Shown here piece by piece: positions 8,702 through 18,149 of a stretch of 64,000 nt of DNA; position 1 is the stretch's first letter, and each line of letters starts with the position of its first letter. This DNA comes from Marinomonas agarivorans (GTDB taxonomy: Bacteria > Pseudomonadota > Gammaproteobacteria > Pseudomonadales > Marinomonadaceae), in assembly GCA_002173415.2 (NCBI GenBank), contig NHNK02000008.1, forward strand, positions 88,688 through 152,687, read 5' to 3'. The notes under the pieces are model-generated. The model was given only the letters and a program-made list of their open reading frames with translations, was not told where the DNA came from and did not search any database. Position numbers and translations under genes: made by a program.

Positions 8702-9846
8702 GCTCCTACCTCCTTACGGCGAACTTGCTGCCATTTGTGCTTAATTTGACTGACAAGCCCAATCAAGCCTTGTGGTAAATATAAAGTGACTAAGACAAAC
8801 AAGGCGCCTAATGCAAAAAGCCAAGCATCAGGCAAAATCGCGGTAAAACGGGTTTTGGCATAATTGACGAGCAAGGCCCCAAGAATCGCACCAATTAATG
8901 TTCCACGGCCACCCACTGCCACCCAGATCACAATTTCAATTGAGTTTATTGGCGAGAACTCACTCGGATTGATGATGCCAACTTGGGGCACATACAAGGC
9001 ACCGGCAATGCCCGCAATCACGGCCGAATAAACAAACAACCATACTTTATAACGCTCTGTGCGATACCCCAGAAAGCGGGCGCGCGGTTCTGCATCACGA
9101 ATGGCAACGATCACCTTGCCAAATTGAGACGATAATATGCGTTGACTCACTAACAACAGCACGACAAGCAAGAGTGCCGTTATTAAAAATAAACTCACTC
9201 TGGTGCTATCGGCTTGTAAATCAAAGCCGAGAATTTCCTTAAAATCGGTTAGGCCATTGTTGCCACCAAAACCCATTTCGTTGCGAAAGAAAGACAACAG
9301 CAAAGCATAGGTTAGCGCTTGGGTCATGATGGATAAGTACACCCCTGTTACCCGTGAGCGAAACGCCAGCCAACCAAACACAAAGGCCAATAAACCAGGT
9401 ACAAATAGCGCCATTAACATGGCAAAACCAAAGTGATCCATCCCTTGCCAAAACCAAGGTAAGGTTTGCCAATCAAGAAAGACCATAAAATCGGGTAAGA
9501 CTGGGTGTCCGTAGACACCTCTGTCACCAATCTGACGCATGAGATACATGCCCATACCATAGCCGCCAAGAGCAAAAAATGCCCCGTGCCCTAGGCTTAA
9601 AATGCCGCAGTATCCCCAGATAATGTCAACCGCCAGCGCCAGCATGGCATAACACAAGTATTTGCCTAGCAAGGTGATGGTATAGGTGCTGACATATAGC
9701 GCCGAATCAACAGGCAGAAACGTGTTGGCTGCGGCGGCAAACACACTGACTGCGAGTAGAAGCAGCACAAAAGGGAAGGTATATTTGCCTGCTTCATGAC
9801 CTTGCGAAAAGCCATACCCTCTAACAAAGTGAATAATACCTTTCAT
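8698..9846 (-). CDS. urtC: Urea ABC transporter permease UrtC
   Basis: 382 aa inner-membrane permease of the LivM type with about nine hydrophobic segments. Typical motifs are GLLSLGHGAFFALGGYGMGMYL-like (here ILSLGHGAFFALGGYGMGM), AIRDAEPRARFLGYRTERYK (the EAA-like loop contacting the ATPases) and VAVGGRGTLIGAILGALLVN. It pairs with UrtB to form the urea channel. It overlaps urtB and urtD by 4 bp each. Confidence 0.95.
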   Translation of the reverse strand: MKGIIHFVRGYGFSQGHEAGKYTFPFVLLLLAVSVFAAAANTFLPVDSALYVSTYTITLLGKYLCYAMLALAVDIIWGYCGILSLGHGAFFALGGYGMGMYLMRQIGDRGVYGHPVLPDFMVFLDWQTLPWFWQGMDHFGFAMLMALFVPGLLAFVFGWLAFRSRVTGVYLSIMTQALTYALLLSFFRNEMGFGGNNGLTDFKEILGFDLQADSTRVSLFLITALLLVVLLLVSQRILSSQFGKVIVAIRDAEPRARFLGYRTERYKVWLFVYSAVIAGIAGALYVPQVGIINPSEFSPINSIEIVIWVAVGGRGTLIGAILGALLVNYAKTRFTAILPDAWLFALGALFVLVTLYLPQGLIGLVSQIKHKWQQVRRKEVGA

Positions 9847-11450
9847 TCTGCTGCCCTCCCTTTTTGGGGAAAGAGCCCTTTTGGCCGTTTTTGAATAAAC
9901 AGAATAATAAATACCAGTACGATAATGCTGGCCAGTACCGCCCCAGTAATAGGCTCTAAAAACTTGGTGCCAATACCTAGGCTAAAGGCCGCCACCAATG
10001 TTCCTAATAAGTTACCAACGCCGCCGAATACCACCACCATAAACGAGTCAATAATATAGGCTTGACCAAGGTTCGGGCCCACATTGGTTAACTGGCTTAA
10101 TGCCACACCCGCAATGCCTGCGATTCCTGAACCAAGTCCAAATGTTAGTGCGTCCACTCGATGTGTTTTGACTCCCATGACTTTTGCCATAGCACGGTTT
10201 TGTGCCACCGCACGAACATTTAATCCCAGCGAGGTCTTTTTCAAGATCATTACCAACAAGAAAAAAATGGCTAACGAGAAGGCCAGAATATAAAGACGGT
10301 TGAGCGTCAGTGATAACACAGGGTTGATTTCCCATGAGCCACTCATCCAACTGGGTGTGGAGACTTGACGATTCAAAGGAGAAAACACCGTGCGCACGAG
10401 CTGCTGTAAAATGAGGCTGATACCAAATGTGGCAAGTAAGGTTTCCAGTGGCCGGCCATGTAAACGACAAATAACAAGACGTTCAACCAATATCCCCATC
10501 AGCCCTGAGACAACAAAAGCGGCTGGAATCGCCACAATAAGAGAGTAATCAATATAATTCGGCATCATTAATTGCACCACGTAAGTGGTATAAGCACCCA
10601 ACATGATCATCTCGCCGTGGGCCATATTGATTACTCCCATCACGCCAAAGGTAATGGCAAGCCCGATGGATGCCAAAAGCAGCACAGAGCCAAGGCTCAA
10701 CCCAAAAAAGAGCTTATCAACTAGCGCAAAACGTTGCGCCCTTTGCTCAATTTGCGTCAGGGATTTTTGTGCGGCTAACGCTATGGGTTGATGGGTGTCT
10801 TGCGTTAGTTGGACAAGCGTATTTCTGACCTGATTTTCTAAGCTGGTTGATAGGGTTTCAATCGCCATAACACGATCTGAAATGGATTGTTGAGTTTGTG
10901 TGGCTGTGTATAAAGCCAAAGCCAGTTTTATGGCGTTTTTTACCTCGCGGTGGGGTTCAATGGCGTAACGATCTGCCAATAAGACGATGGTTTTCGGGTC
11001 TAATTTTGCGAGCAAAGTACGCACCGCTTTTTCACGTACGACAGGCGAAGTAGAAGTAAGTTGAATCCGCGCGATTGCCGTGCGTAAATGGCTGCGTAAT
11101 TTGTTGTTCACTCTGACTTTTTTTACGTCTTTTTTGCCTAGTTCAGGCCGTTCTTCCTGAGTAAATACGGATTTATATGAGGTCGCTCCTTGCTCGTTGG
11201 CTTTTCCAACTAAGGCTTTATCTGCTTTGACATAATACAGATTCCCCGCCATCAGTAGGGTAAAAAGTGGCAGTATCTGCTCGCCTTTAAGCGTTTCTAG
11301 CTCGACTAAAATCGGTATCATTTTATTGAGTTTGGCTCCTGCCAGCTCAGTGTATAAGTCTGCTTCTCGATGAGACTCTATTTCTAGGGCGGCATGAGCG
11401 GGTTGCAAGAATACGTGTAGGAAGCAGCAAAGCACAATTAGGTATTTCAA
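9843..11450 (-). CDS. urtB: Urea ABC transporter permease UrtB
   Basis: 535 aa. The N-terminus is a signal-like segment (ending about residue 20) and an extracytoplasmic helical region to about residue 235. This is normal for proteobacterial UrtB and about 200 residues longer than LivH. The C-terminal half is a LivH-type permease: GVMGVINMAHGEMIMLGAY, RPLETLLATFGISLILQQ and VVVFGGVGNLLGTLVAAF. It is followed directly by urtC (ATGA overlap). 182 bp separate it from urtA. Confidence 0.95.
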   Translation of the reverse strand: MKYLIVLCCFLHVFLQPAHAALEIESHREADLYTELAGAKLNKMIPILVELETLKGEQILPLFTLLMAGNLYYVKADKALVGKANEQGATSYKSVFTQEERPELGKKDVKKVRVNNKLRSHLRTAIARIQLTSTSPVVREKAVRTLLAKLDPKTIVLLADRYAIEPHREVKNAIKLALALYTATQTQQSISDRVMAIETLSTSLENQVRNTLVQLTQDTHQPIALAAQKSLTQIEQRAQRFALVDKLFFGLSLGSVLLLASIGLAITFGVMGVINMAHGEMIMLGAYTTYVVQLMMPNYIDYSLIVAIPAAFVVSGLMGILVERLVICRLHGRPLETLLATFGISLILQQLVRTVFSPLNRQVSTPSWMSGSWEINPVLSLTLNRLYILAFSLAIFFLLVMILKKTSLGLNVRAVAQNRAMAKVMGVKTHRVDALTFGLGSGIAGIAGVALSQLTNVGPNLGQAYIIDSFMVVVFGGVGNLLGTLVAAFSLGIGTKFLEPITGAVLASIIVLVFIILFIQKRPKGLFPQKGRAAE

Positions 11451-11492
11451 ACTTATCTACTCCATCTCGGCAAATAACAAATTGAGTGGTTA

Positions 11493-11591
11493 TGCTTTTT
11501 ATAAGCAATTTCCTTGGGCGTCACATAGCAAGTTGGTGATGCAGTTGAGGTACATCGAACAAGTCGAATTGGATAAGCGCACCAAGGAAAT
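11493..11591 (-). promoter_or_regulatory. Inverted-repeat structure in the urtA-urtB intergenic region
   Basis: Two nested structures lie between urtA and urtB. One is a small hairpin TGCTT-TTTAT-AAGCA (11493-11507). The other is a long-range inverted repeat: ATTTCCTTGG at 11508-11517 pairs exactly with CCAAGGAAAT at 11582-11591, extended by GCG/CGC. No T-run follows, so it is not a classical terminator. It may protect the 3' end of the abundant binding-protein mRNA or attenuate the permease genes, as is common in ABC operons. Confidence 0.5.
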
Positions 11592-11607
11592 GGGTTCTAG
11601 CTTTACC

Positions 11608-11637
11608 TTTAGTTTTAGTTTTAGTTTTAGTTTTAGT
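11608..11637 (-). repeat. Hexanucleotide repeat (tttagt)5 overlapping the urtA stop codon
   Basis: Five perfect copies of TTTAGT run from 11608 to 11637 and include the urtA TAA (11633-11635). A simple-sequence tract like this is prone to slippage. Because it sits at the stop, changes in copy number would mainly alter the 3' untranslated region. Confidence 0.95.
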
Positions 11638-12928
11638 AATTCTGACCTGAACATTTAGCGGTTTTTGTATTGTAGTTACCGCACTTAATAGGAGCCGTCC
11701 AATCAGAAATTAGGTCTTTGGAACCAGGTAAGAAATCAGACCATGCGTCGCCAGCAACGACGCCTTCTGTTTCCCACACAATTTCGAATTGTCCGTCTGC
11801 TTGAATTTCCCCAATGAGCACGGGCTTACTTAAATGGTGGTTTTTATTCATCACGGCTGTGCCGCCAGTCAAGTTCGTAGTTGTTTGACCTATCATCGCC
11901 TGTTCAACCGCGTCAACGTCCGTTGTGCCCGCTTTTTTAACAGCATTCACCCACATGTTAAAACCAATATAGGTCGCTTCCATCGGGTCGTTGGTGACTC
12001 GTTCACTGTCTTTGGTGTAAGCGTGCCATGTATCGATAAAGGCATCATTTTCATCCGTTTCAACACTTTGGAAGTAATTCCATGCTGCCAAATGACCTAC
12101 TAGCGGCGAGGTATCTAAACCAGACAACTCTTCCTCACCAACCGAAAAGGCAACGACAGGAATGTCTTCAGCCGAAATACCTTGGTTACCTAACTCTTTA
12201 TAAAAAGGCACATTCGCATCACCATTGATGGTCGATACCACCGCAGTTTTTTTGCCTTGGCTACCAAACTTTTTGACATCTGCAACGATTGATTGCCAAT
12301 CAGAATGACCAAATGGGGTATAGTTGATCATGATGTCCGCGCTCGCAACGCCCTTGGCTTTTAAATACGCTTCGAGAATTTTATTAGTTGTACGTGGGTA
12401 AACATAATCTGTGCCTGCTAGAACAAAACGTTCAACGTCTAATTCATTAATTAAATAATCGACAGCAGGAATGGCTTGTTGATTGGGGGCAGCACCTGTG
12501 TAAAACACGTTTTTAGACGATTCTTCCCCTTCGTATTGCACTGGGTAGAACATTAAACCGTTCAACTCTTCCAGTACTGGTAAAACCGATTTACGGGAGA
12601 CCGATGTCCAACTGCCGAAAATAACATCTACTTTCTCTTTGGTAAGAAGTTCACGGCCTTTTTCGGCAAATAGGGGCCAGTTAGATGCAGGATCAACCAC
12701 CACAGCTTCCAGCTCTTTGCCTAATAATCCACCTTTTTTATTCTGTTCTGCCACCATCATCAACACAGTGTCTTTCAGTGTTGTTTCAGAAATCGCCATC
12801 GTGCCTGACAGAGAGTGTAAAACACCGACTTTGATGGTATCTGCGGCGATTGAAGGGGTTGCAATGAACATTGTACTAGTAAGGGCACTGGCAAAAGCAA
12901 TGCTAGAAACAAGATTCTTGATTTTCAT
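11633..12928 (-). CDS. urtA: Urea ABC transporter periplasmic binding protein UrtA
   Basis: 431 aa from ATG 12928 (MKIKNLVSSIAFASALTSTM), with a signal peptide ending near PSIAA. A longer in-frame reading to 13030 would add 34 residues translated from a 15-bp repeat and is rejected. Family features: DTIKVGVLHSLSGTMAISET, VFGSWTSVSRKSVLPVLEE, LMFYPVQYEGEESS, GTDYVYPRTTN and YIGFNMWVNAVKKAGT. It binds urea in the periplasm. As first gene of the locus, its upstream region (12,929-13,131) should hold the main promoter. Confidence 0.96.
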   Translation of the reverse strand: MKIKNLVSSIAFASALTSTMFIATPSIAADTIKVGVLHSLSGTMAISETTLKDTVLMMVAEQNKKGGLLGKELEAVVVDPASNWPLFAEKGRELLTKEKVDVIFGSWTSVSRKSVLPVLEELNGLMFYPVQYEGEESSKNVFYTGAAPNQQAIPAVDYLINELDVERFVLAGTDYVYPRTTNKILEAYLKAKGVASADIMINYTPFGHSDWQSIVADVKKFGSQGKKTAVVSTINGDANVPFYKELGNQGISAEDIPVVAFSVGEEELSGLDTSPLVGHLAAWNYFQSVETDENDAFIDTWHAYTKDSERVTNDPMEATYIGFNMWVNAVKKAGTTDVDAVEQAMIGQTTTNLTGGTAVMNKNHHLSKPVLIGEIQADGQFEIVWETEGVVAGDAWSDFLPGSKDLISDWTAPIKCGNYNTKTAKCSGQNY

Positions 12929-12943
12929 GATTGGAGCCATCCT

Positions 12944-13003
12944 ATTGTGATTTTTATGTAATAACGATTTATGCAGTGACTGTTTATGTAATGACAAGTT
13001 ATG
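12944..13003 (-). repeat. Four degenerate 15-bp repeats in the urtA leader
   Basis: On the minus strand the word CATAA recurs exactly every 15 bp, starting at 13003, 12988, 12973 and 12958, in units such as CATAACTTGTCATTA. The array ends 16 bp upstream of the urtA start. It could be regulator half-sites or, more likely, a slippage product like the others in this locus. Confidence 0.7.
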
Positions 13004-13131
13004 CACTACCAATAGTAAAAAATCACACAAGGAATAGTATGCGTAGAACGCCCTAGGCGAGTACGTTAAATGACGTATATAAATGGGATTACATTATGAA
13101 AATAAATAGCGACAGACCACTAAAATAAGAG

Positions 13132-13713
13132 CTAGGCCGACAAACAGTGCCTCACACGCTTTTTCAGCTCTGGCACAAGCTCCTCTTCAAACCAAGGGTT
13201 GCGCTTAAGCCAGATATTATTTCTTGGACTTGGGTGCGGTAAAAGAATCGTACTTGGAGTATATTCACGCCATGCTTTTACTTTTTCTGTTAAGGTTTGC
13301 TTGTTCTTAGGCAAATGGTAATCCATCGCATATTGACCGACCAGTAAAGTAAGTTGCACATCAGGAAGTTGGGCTAATAATGCTTGTCGCCATTGAATAG
13401 CACATTCTTTTCTTGGTGGTAAATCGCCTGATTTTCCCGTGCCAGGATAGCAAAACCCCATGGGAATTAAGGCTATTTGTTCCTCGTCATAAAAGACTTC
13501 TTTTGTGATGCCTAACCAATCTCTCAGCCGATCACCACTTGGGTCGTTAAACGGTATTCCTGTTTCATGCACTTTTCTACCTGGCGCTTGCCCAACAATT
13601 AACACTTTCGCAGATGTCGCAGCTTGAACCACAGGTCTCGGCCCCAAAGGCAAGTGTTCTGCACATAGTGTACAAGCTTGAATCTCTTCTTTTAGCTTAA
13701 TAAGGGACGTCAT
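13132..13713 (-). CDS. Uracil-DNA glycosylase superfamily protein
   Basis: 193 aa. UDG-fold protein: motif 1 region VLIVGQAPGRKVHETGIPFND, and the C-terminal catalytic-loop motif LLPHPSPRNNIWLKRNPW. The N-terminal CTLC resembles the start of family 4/5 enzymes, but I see no full set of four iron-sulfur cysteines. Members of this group are generally annotated as uracil-DNA glycosylase family proteins; which base it excises is not clear. It stands alone upstream of urtA with its own orientation. Confidence 0.85.
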   Translation of the reverse strand: MTSLIKLKEEIQACTLCAEHLPLGPRPVVQAATSAKVLIVGQAPGRKVHETGIPFNDPSGDRLRDWLGITKEVFYDEEQIALIPMGFCYPGTGKSGDLPPRKECAIQWRQALLAQLPDVQLTLLVGQYAMDYHLPKNKQTLTEKVKAWREYTPSTILLPHPSPRNNIWLKRNPWFEEELVPELKKRVRHCLSA

Positions 13714-13893
13714 GAATATCAGTTTTCACTTCAAATAGTATTTCGCAAATTTAGATAGTAGATGTAGCACGCATTATTTACTCGCTTTTTGGTAAAGACA
13801 AAGTTTTTTTTGTTTAACGCTAGACAAAAATAGCAATTAAAGTTATCCTTTATGATAACCACCAAGAAAATGGTAAAACAAATGGAGAGTAAA

Positions 13894-14216
13894 ATGACAT
13901 GGAAAATTGATTTCTATTACGGAGTAGATAAAGCAATATTTGCATGCCCGCTAAAATTCAAGCTCGCATGATTCGCCTTTTAGAACTAATGCAAAAGCAT
14001 GGAGCCGACTTAGGTCCACCTCATACACAAGCGATTGGGAATGGACTATTTGAGATAAGGGCAAAAGCACAAGAAGGCATTGGCAGAAGCCTATTCTGCT
14101 ACTTAAAAGGACAACATATCGTTGTATTACACAGCTTTGTAAAAAAATCACAACAACTATCAAGGCAAGATATACAGTTAGCACGAATACGGAAAAGAGA
14201 GGTAGAACAAATATGA
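13894..14216 (+). pseudogene. Gp49/HigB-like toxin gene with an apparent 1-nt frameshift
   Basis: The natural start appears to be ATG 13894, with a strong GGAG 6 nt upstream, giving MTWKIDFYYGVDKAIFA and then stopping at 13971 in that frame. The rest of the toxin continues in the next frame from ATG 13944 (MPAKIQARMIRLLELM to 14216, 90 aa), which has no Shine-Dalgarno. Joining the two at 13943/13944 restores a 107-aa RelE-superfamily (phage Gp49-like) toxin with GNGLFEIRAK and VLHSFVKKSQQ motifs. Restarting at 13944 would lose the first beta strand. Most likely it is an inactivated toxin; a sequencing error or -1 frameshifting are alternatives. It overlaps the antitoxin gene by 4 bp. Confidence 0.8.
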
Positions 14217-14491
14217 GCCTACAAACATTAAAACAACAGGCCTTAGCAAACCCACAAGTAAGGGAAGAGTACAACAAACTTGAAAATGAGTTTAGTCTCA
14301 TTGATCAATTGCTTTCGATGCGCAGTACTGCTGGTTTAACCCAAGCACAAGTTGCAGAAAAAATGGGGACACAGAAAAGCAATATCAGCCGACTTGAAAA
14401 AGGCAGTAGCAACCCGAGTTGGAAAACGCTACTTAATTACGCCCAAGCCTGTGGTTTTCAGCTAGCAATTAAGGCGACAAAGGTTTCGTAA
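14213..14491 (+). CDS. HigA-type XRE-family antitoxin
   Basis: 92 aa. Contains a Cro/C1 helix-turn-helix: LLSMRSTAGLTQAQVAEKMG followed by TQKSNISRLEKGSSNPSWKTLLNYAQACG. The start overlaps the toxin stop (ATGA) and has GAGGT upstream. As in other HigBA pairs the toxin gene comes first. It probably neutralises the toxin and represses the operon. Since the toxin reading frame is broken, this may be an orphaned but intact antitoxin. Confidence 0.88.
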   Translation: MSLQTLKQQALANPQVREEYNKLENEFSLIDQLLSMRSTAGLTQAQVAEKMGTQKSNISRLEKGSSNPSWKTLLNYAQACGFQLAIKATKVS

Positions 14492-14565
14492 TATAAAAAC
14501 CTACGCCAACGCAAAGATGACTGCCTCGGCATTTTTTATGAGTTTTAGAACTCCTTATCGATTTT

Positions 14566-14586
14566 AGGGTGGCTTAATGCCACCCT
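14566..14586 (-). terminator. Hairpin at the 3' end of the nap operon
   Basis: AGGGTGGC and GCCACCCT form an 8-bp perfect stem with a 5-nt loop containing the napC stop codon. No uridine run follows on the minus strand, so it may be an mRNA-end stabiliser or a factor-assisted terminator. Confidence 0.4.
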
Positions 14587-15164
14587 TCTATTCCCTGCAT
14601 ATCAGGTAATTGGTGCGCAATGCCTTTGTGGCAGTCAATGCAGGTTTTTTCGCCACTTGCTAGTGAAGTAGAGTGTTGTTGAGCCGCTCGATTACTTTGT
14701 TCTGTAAAGTCCATGTAGTCGAAGTTATGGCAGTTGCGACACTCCAGTGAATCATTTGCTTTAAGGCGTTGCCATTCGTGCAATGCGAGGCGTTTTCGGT
14801 TCTCAATAAATTTTTCCCTGGTGTTGATTGAACCAAATATCTTACCCCATACTTCTTTTGACGCTTGCATTTTCCGCGCAATTTTATCCGTCCATTTATG
14901 AGGCACATGGCAGTCTGGGCAGGTAGCACGCACACCAGAACGATTAGTGAAATGAATCGTTGTTTTTAGTTCCTCATAAACATTATTTTTCATTTCATGG
15001 CAGCTAATACAAAAGGCTTCGGTATTGGTTGCTTCTAATGCCGTGTTGAATCCCCCCCAAAAGAGAATACCAGCAATAAAGCCACCCATAACCAGAAACC
15101 CTAAACTGTAATAGGCACTAGGGCGTCGTAAGGTTTGCCAGACTATCTTAATAATACGGATCAT
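14574..15164 (-). CDS. napC: Tetraheme cytochrome c NapC
   Basis: 196 aa membrane-anchored quinol dehydrogenase of the NapC/NirT family. One N-terminal transmembrane helix (about residues 18-40) precedes four CXXCH heme sites: CISCH, CPDCH, CRNCH and CIDCH. It passes electrons from the quinol pool to NapB/NapA in the periplasm. It is last in napEFDABC. A perfect inverted repeat AGGGTGGC/GCCACCCT (14566-14586) has the stop codon in its loop. Confidence 0.96.
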   Translation of the reverse strand: MIRIIKIVWQTLRRPSAYYSLGFLVMGGFIAGILFWGGFNTALEATNTEAFCISCHEMKNNVYEELKTTIHFTNRSGVRATCPDCHVPHKWTDKIARKMQASKEVWGKIFGSINTREKFIENRKRLALHEWQRLKANDSLECRNCHNFDYMDFTEQSNRAAQQHSTSLASGEKTCIDCHKGIAHQLPDMQGIEGWH

Positions 15165-15173
15165 GGTGTGTCC

Positions 15174-15638
15174 TTACTGTTCTGGTGGCATGTTAATAAG
15201 AGTATGCATGTCGACAAACGTATTCTCTACCAAGGGTTTCGCATCAGATTGCGTCACGTGACATTGATTACAGAAGTAACGACGCGGTGAAATTTCAGCT
15301 AAGAAGTTTCCCTCTCGATCCATAAAATGGGTCACACTGACCATAGGGGCTTGTGACTCACGAATACGTTGCCGTGAATGGCAAGACATGCATTTATTGC
15401 TGTTCAAATTAATTTCATAATTACGCACAGTATGTGGAATCAACGGTGGTTGCATTGGGTAGCTACGCACTTGTTTAACATCGCTATTTTGCGTTTTTGC
15501 AATACTAGGCGTTGGTTTTTGATCTGCTATTGCTGTGGCATTACGCAGGGTGGCAAGGCTATCGCCTTCTGCTTGTAGATTCGTGATCGTAGCCAGTAAA
15601 ACACTGAGCAGTGTGAACCCAATAAATTTGTTTTTCAT
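15174..15638 (-). CDS. napB: Diheme cytochrome c NapB
   Basis: 154 aa from ATG 15638, which shares one base with the napA stop (TAATG), with GAGAGG upstream. Signal peptide [23 protein letters not shown]. Two heme sites, CMSCH and CNQCH, and the NapB segment SYPMQPPLIPHTV. It is the small periplasmic subunit that transfers electrons to NapA. Confidence 0.96.
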   Translation of the reverse strand: MKNKFIGFTLLSVLLATITNLQAEGDSLATLRNATAIADQKPTPSIAKTQNSDVKQVRSYPMQPPLIPHTVRNYEINLNSNKCMSCHSRQRIRESQAPMVSVTHFMDREGNFLAEISPRRYFCNQCHVTQSDAKPLVENTFVDMHTLINMPPEQ

Positions 15639-18139
15639 TATGCCTCTCCCTTCACCACTTTGACGGCGCATTTTTTAAAGTCCGTTTCTTTTGAAAGTGG
15701 GTCTGTTGCGTCCAGAGTTACCTTGTTTACCAGACGACTGGCATCAAACCACGGCATAAATACTAAGCCTTTTGGCGGCTTATTACGCCCTCTTGTTTCC
15801 ACTCGGGTTTCAACAGCGCCACGACGCGAAACAATTTTGACTTTATCACCACGACGCATCCCTCGTGATCTAGCATCGTCTGGGTGCATGTACACCAAAG
15901 CATCTGGCATGGCTTTATAAAGCTCTGGGACGCGTTGCGTCATGGAACCAGAGTGCCAGTGTTCTAATACTCGCCCTGTAGAGAGCCAAAGGTCGTATTC
16001 ATCGTCTGGCGATTCGGCCGCTGGTTCGTAAGGCAAAGCAAAAATAACGGCTCGACCATCAGGTTTGCCATAAAAGTCCCAGTCCGTACCGGGTTTCACA
16101 TACGGATCAGAGCCTTCCTTGAAACGCCGTAGTGTCTCTTTGCCATCCACCACTGGCCAGCGTAGTCCTCGTTCTTGATGATAACGATCATAAGGAGCTA
16201 AGTCGTGGGCATGGCCTCGGCCAAAGGTGGCGTATTCTTCGAATAAGCCTTTTTGGATATAAAAACCAAAGTCTCGTGACTCTTGATTCAAACGATCAGT
16301 TGGAATGTCATCCAGTGAAAATTGGTCAACTGTGCCGTTAGCGTACAAAACATCAAAGAGGGTTTTCCCTCGTAACTCTGGTTTTTTTGCAAGCAATACT
16401 TCTGGCCAGACATCTTCTACTTTAAATCGTTTGGAGAATTCCACCACTTGCCACATGTCGGATTTGGCCCCTTCTGGCGCTTGCACCATTTGATACCACG
16501 CTTGGGTACGACGTTCGGCGTTACCGTAAACGCCTTCTTTTTCAACCCACATGGCCGTTGGCAACACTAGATCAGCGGCTTGTGCGGTGACGGTTGGGTA
16601 AGGGTCAGACACCACAATAAAATTGTCCGGATGACGATAGCCCGGTAAGCCCTCTTCGTTCATATTGGCCGCGGCTTGCATGTTATTATTACACTGCACC
16701 CAATAAAAATTCAGCTTGCCATCTTTGAGCATGCGGTTTTGCAATACGGCATGGTAACCCGGTTTGGCAGGAATCGTGCCTTCTGGTAGTTGCCATATTT
16801 TTTCTGCTTTCGCGCGGTGTTTCGGATTGGTCACTACCATATCGGCTGGCAAGCGGTGTGAAAAAGTACCCACTTCTCTGGCGGTACCACACGCCGATGG
16901 CTGTCCTGTCAAAGAAAAAGGACTATTACCAGATGTTGCTATTTTTCCTGTAAGTAGATGAATATTGTAGATTAGGTTATTAGCCCACACGCCACGGGTA
17001 TGTTGGTTAAATCCCATCGTCCAGAAAGAGGTGACTTTTACTTGCGGGTCAGCATACATTTCAGCCAGTTCTTTTAATTTATGCACAGGAACCGTAGATA
17101 GCTCAGAAACGTATTCAGCAGTATATTTACTAACGAATTTGGCATATTCCTCAAACGAAATAGGCGTCGAGCCACCTGCTTTATTATTGTTTTTGGCTTT
17201 TTTCTCCAATGGGTGCTCAGGGCGTAATCCGTAACCAATGTCAGTATTACCCAAGCGAAAGTTCGTATGCTTGTTCACAAAATCATGATTCACTCGATTG
17301 GTCTGAATGATGTAGTTAGCAATGTAATTTAAAATGGCAAGATCGGTTTGTGGGGTAAAAATCATGCCATTGTCGGCTAAGTCAAAACTTCTATGCTGGT
17401 AAGTGGATAAAACAGCGACATTAACATGGGGGGCACTCAAGCGTCGGTCGGTAACTCGGGTCCATAGAATCGGATGCATTTCTGCCATATTAGAACCCCA
17501 AAGTACAATCGCATCAGCGGCTTCTATGTCATCATAACACCCCATAGGTTCGTCAATCCCAAAGGTACGCATAAAACCGCCTACCGCGGATGCCATACAG
17601 TGGCGCGCATTTGGATCAATGTTGTTACTACGAAATCCTGCTTTATAGAGCTTAGCGGCTGCATACCCTTCTTGTACTGTCCATTGACCTGAACCAAACA
17701 TACCAACGGCAGTTGGCCCTTTTGCTTTTAATGTTGCTTTGGCTTTTTCTGCCATGATATCAAAGGCCTGCTCCCAACTAATTGGGGTGAACTCACCTTG
17801 TTTATCATATTGACCATTTTTCATGCGTAACATGGGGCTGGTTAAACGATCTTTGCCATACATAATTTTCGAAAGAAAATAGCCTTTAACACAGTTAAGC
17901 CCTTTGTTTACAGGGGATTTAATATCGCCATGTGTCGCAACAACTTTTCCATCCATTACCCCGACGTTAACGCTGCAACCTGTCCCACAAAAACGACAAG
18001 CGGCTTTATCCCACTTAATTTGTGTGGCTTCACTGGTAGTAATTAAATTTGATGCCGCTGTGGGAATTGCCACACCAGCAACAGAAGCGGCAACAGCAAC
18101 CGCATTGGCTTTAATAAATGCTCGACGATCAATGGCCAT
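15638..18139 (-). CDS. napA: Periplasmic nitrate reductase catalytic subunit NapA
   Basis: 833 aa from ATG 18139 with AAGGAAAT upstream; an earlier in-frame ATG would add 10 residues before the Tat signal. Twin-arginine signal [19 protein letters not shown]. The [4Fe-4S] cysteines are Cys48, 51, 55 and 83 (CRFCGTGC...GLNCVKG). Cys181 in ARHCMASAV is the molybdenum ligand. It binds bis-MGD and reduces nitrate to nitrite in the periplasm. NapD, which acts on its signal peptide, is encoded just upstream. Confidence 0.97.
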   Translation of the reverse strand: MAIDRRAFIKANAVAVAASVAGVAIPTAASNLITTSEATQIKWDKAACRFCGTGCSVNVGVMDGKVVATHGDIKSPVNKGLNCVKGYFLSKIMYGKDRLTSPMLRMKNGQYDKQGEFTPISWEQAFDIMAEKAKATLKAKGPTAVGMFGSGQWTVQEGYAAAKLYKAGFRSNNIDPNARHCMASAVGGFMRTFGIDEPMGCYDDIEAADAIVLWGSNMAEMHPILWTRVTDRRLSAPHVNVAVLSTYQHRSFDLADNGMIFTPQTDLAILNYIANYIIQTNRVNHDFVNKHTNFRLGNTDIGYGLRPEHPLEKKAKNNNKAGGSTPISFEEYAKFVSKYTAEYVSELSTVPVHKLKELAEMYADPQVKVTSFWTMGFNQHTRGVWANNLIYNIHLLTGKIATSGNSPFSLTGQPSACGTAREVGTFSHRLPADMVVTNPKHRAKAEKIWQLPEGTIPAKPGYHAVLQNRMLKDGKLNFYWVQCNNNMQAAANMNEEGLPGYRHPDNFIVVSDPYPTVTAQAADLVLPTAMWVEKEGVYGNAERRTQAWYQMVQAPEGAKSDMWQVVEFSKRFKVEDVWPEVLLAKKPELRGKTLFDVLYANGTVDQFSLDDIPTDRLNQESRDFGFYIQKGLFEEYATFGRGHAHDLAPYDRYHQERGLRWPVVDGKETLRRFKEGSDPYVKPGTDWDFYGKPDGRAVIFALPYEPAAESPDDEYDLWLSTGRVLEHWHSGSMTQRVPELYKAMPDALVYMHPDDARSRGMRRGDKVKIVSRRGAVETRVETRGRNKPPKGLVFMPWFDASRLVNKVTLDATDPLSKETDFKKCAVKVVKGEA

Positions 18140-18149
18140 AATGATTTCC

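Noticed and set aside
11539-11658. 39-codon plus-strand reading frame ending in FSFSFSFSFS over the urtA 3' end
   Set aside because: The repeat is explained by the hexamer tract; no Shine-Dalgarno and it runs antisense into urtA.
12929-13131. Search for a sigma-54 (-24/-12) promoter upstream of urtA
   Set aside because: No GG-N10-GC arrangement with acceptable flanks was found; the promoter is left unassigned.
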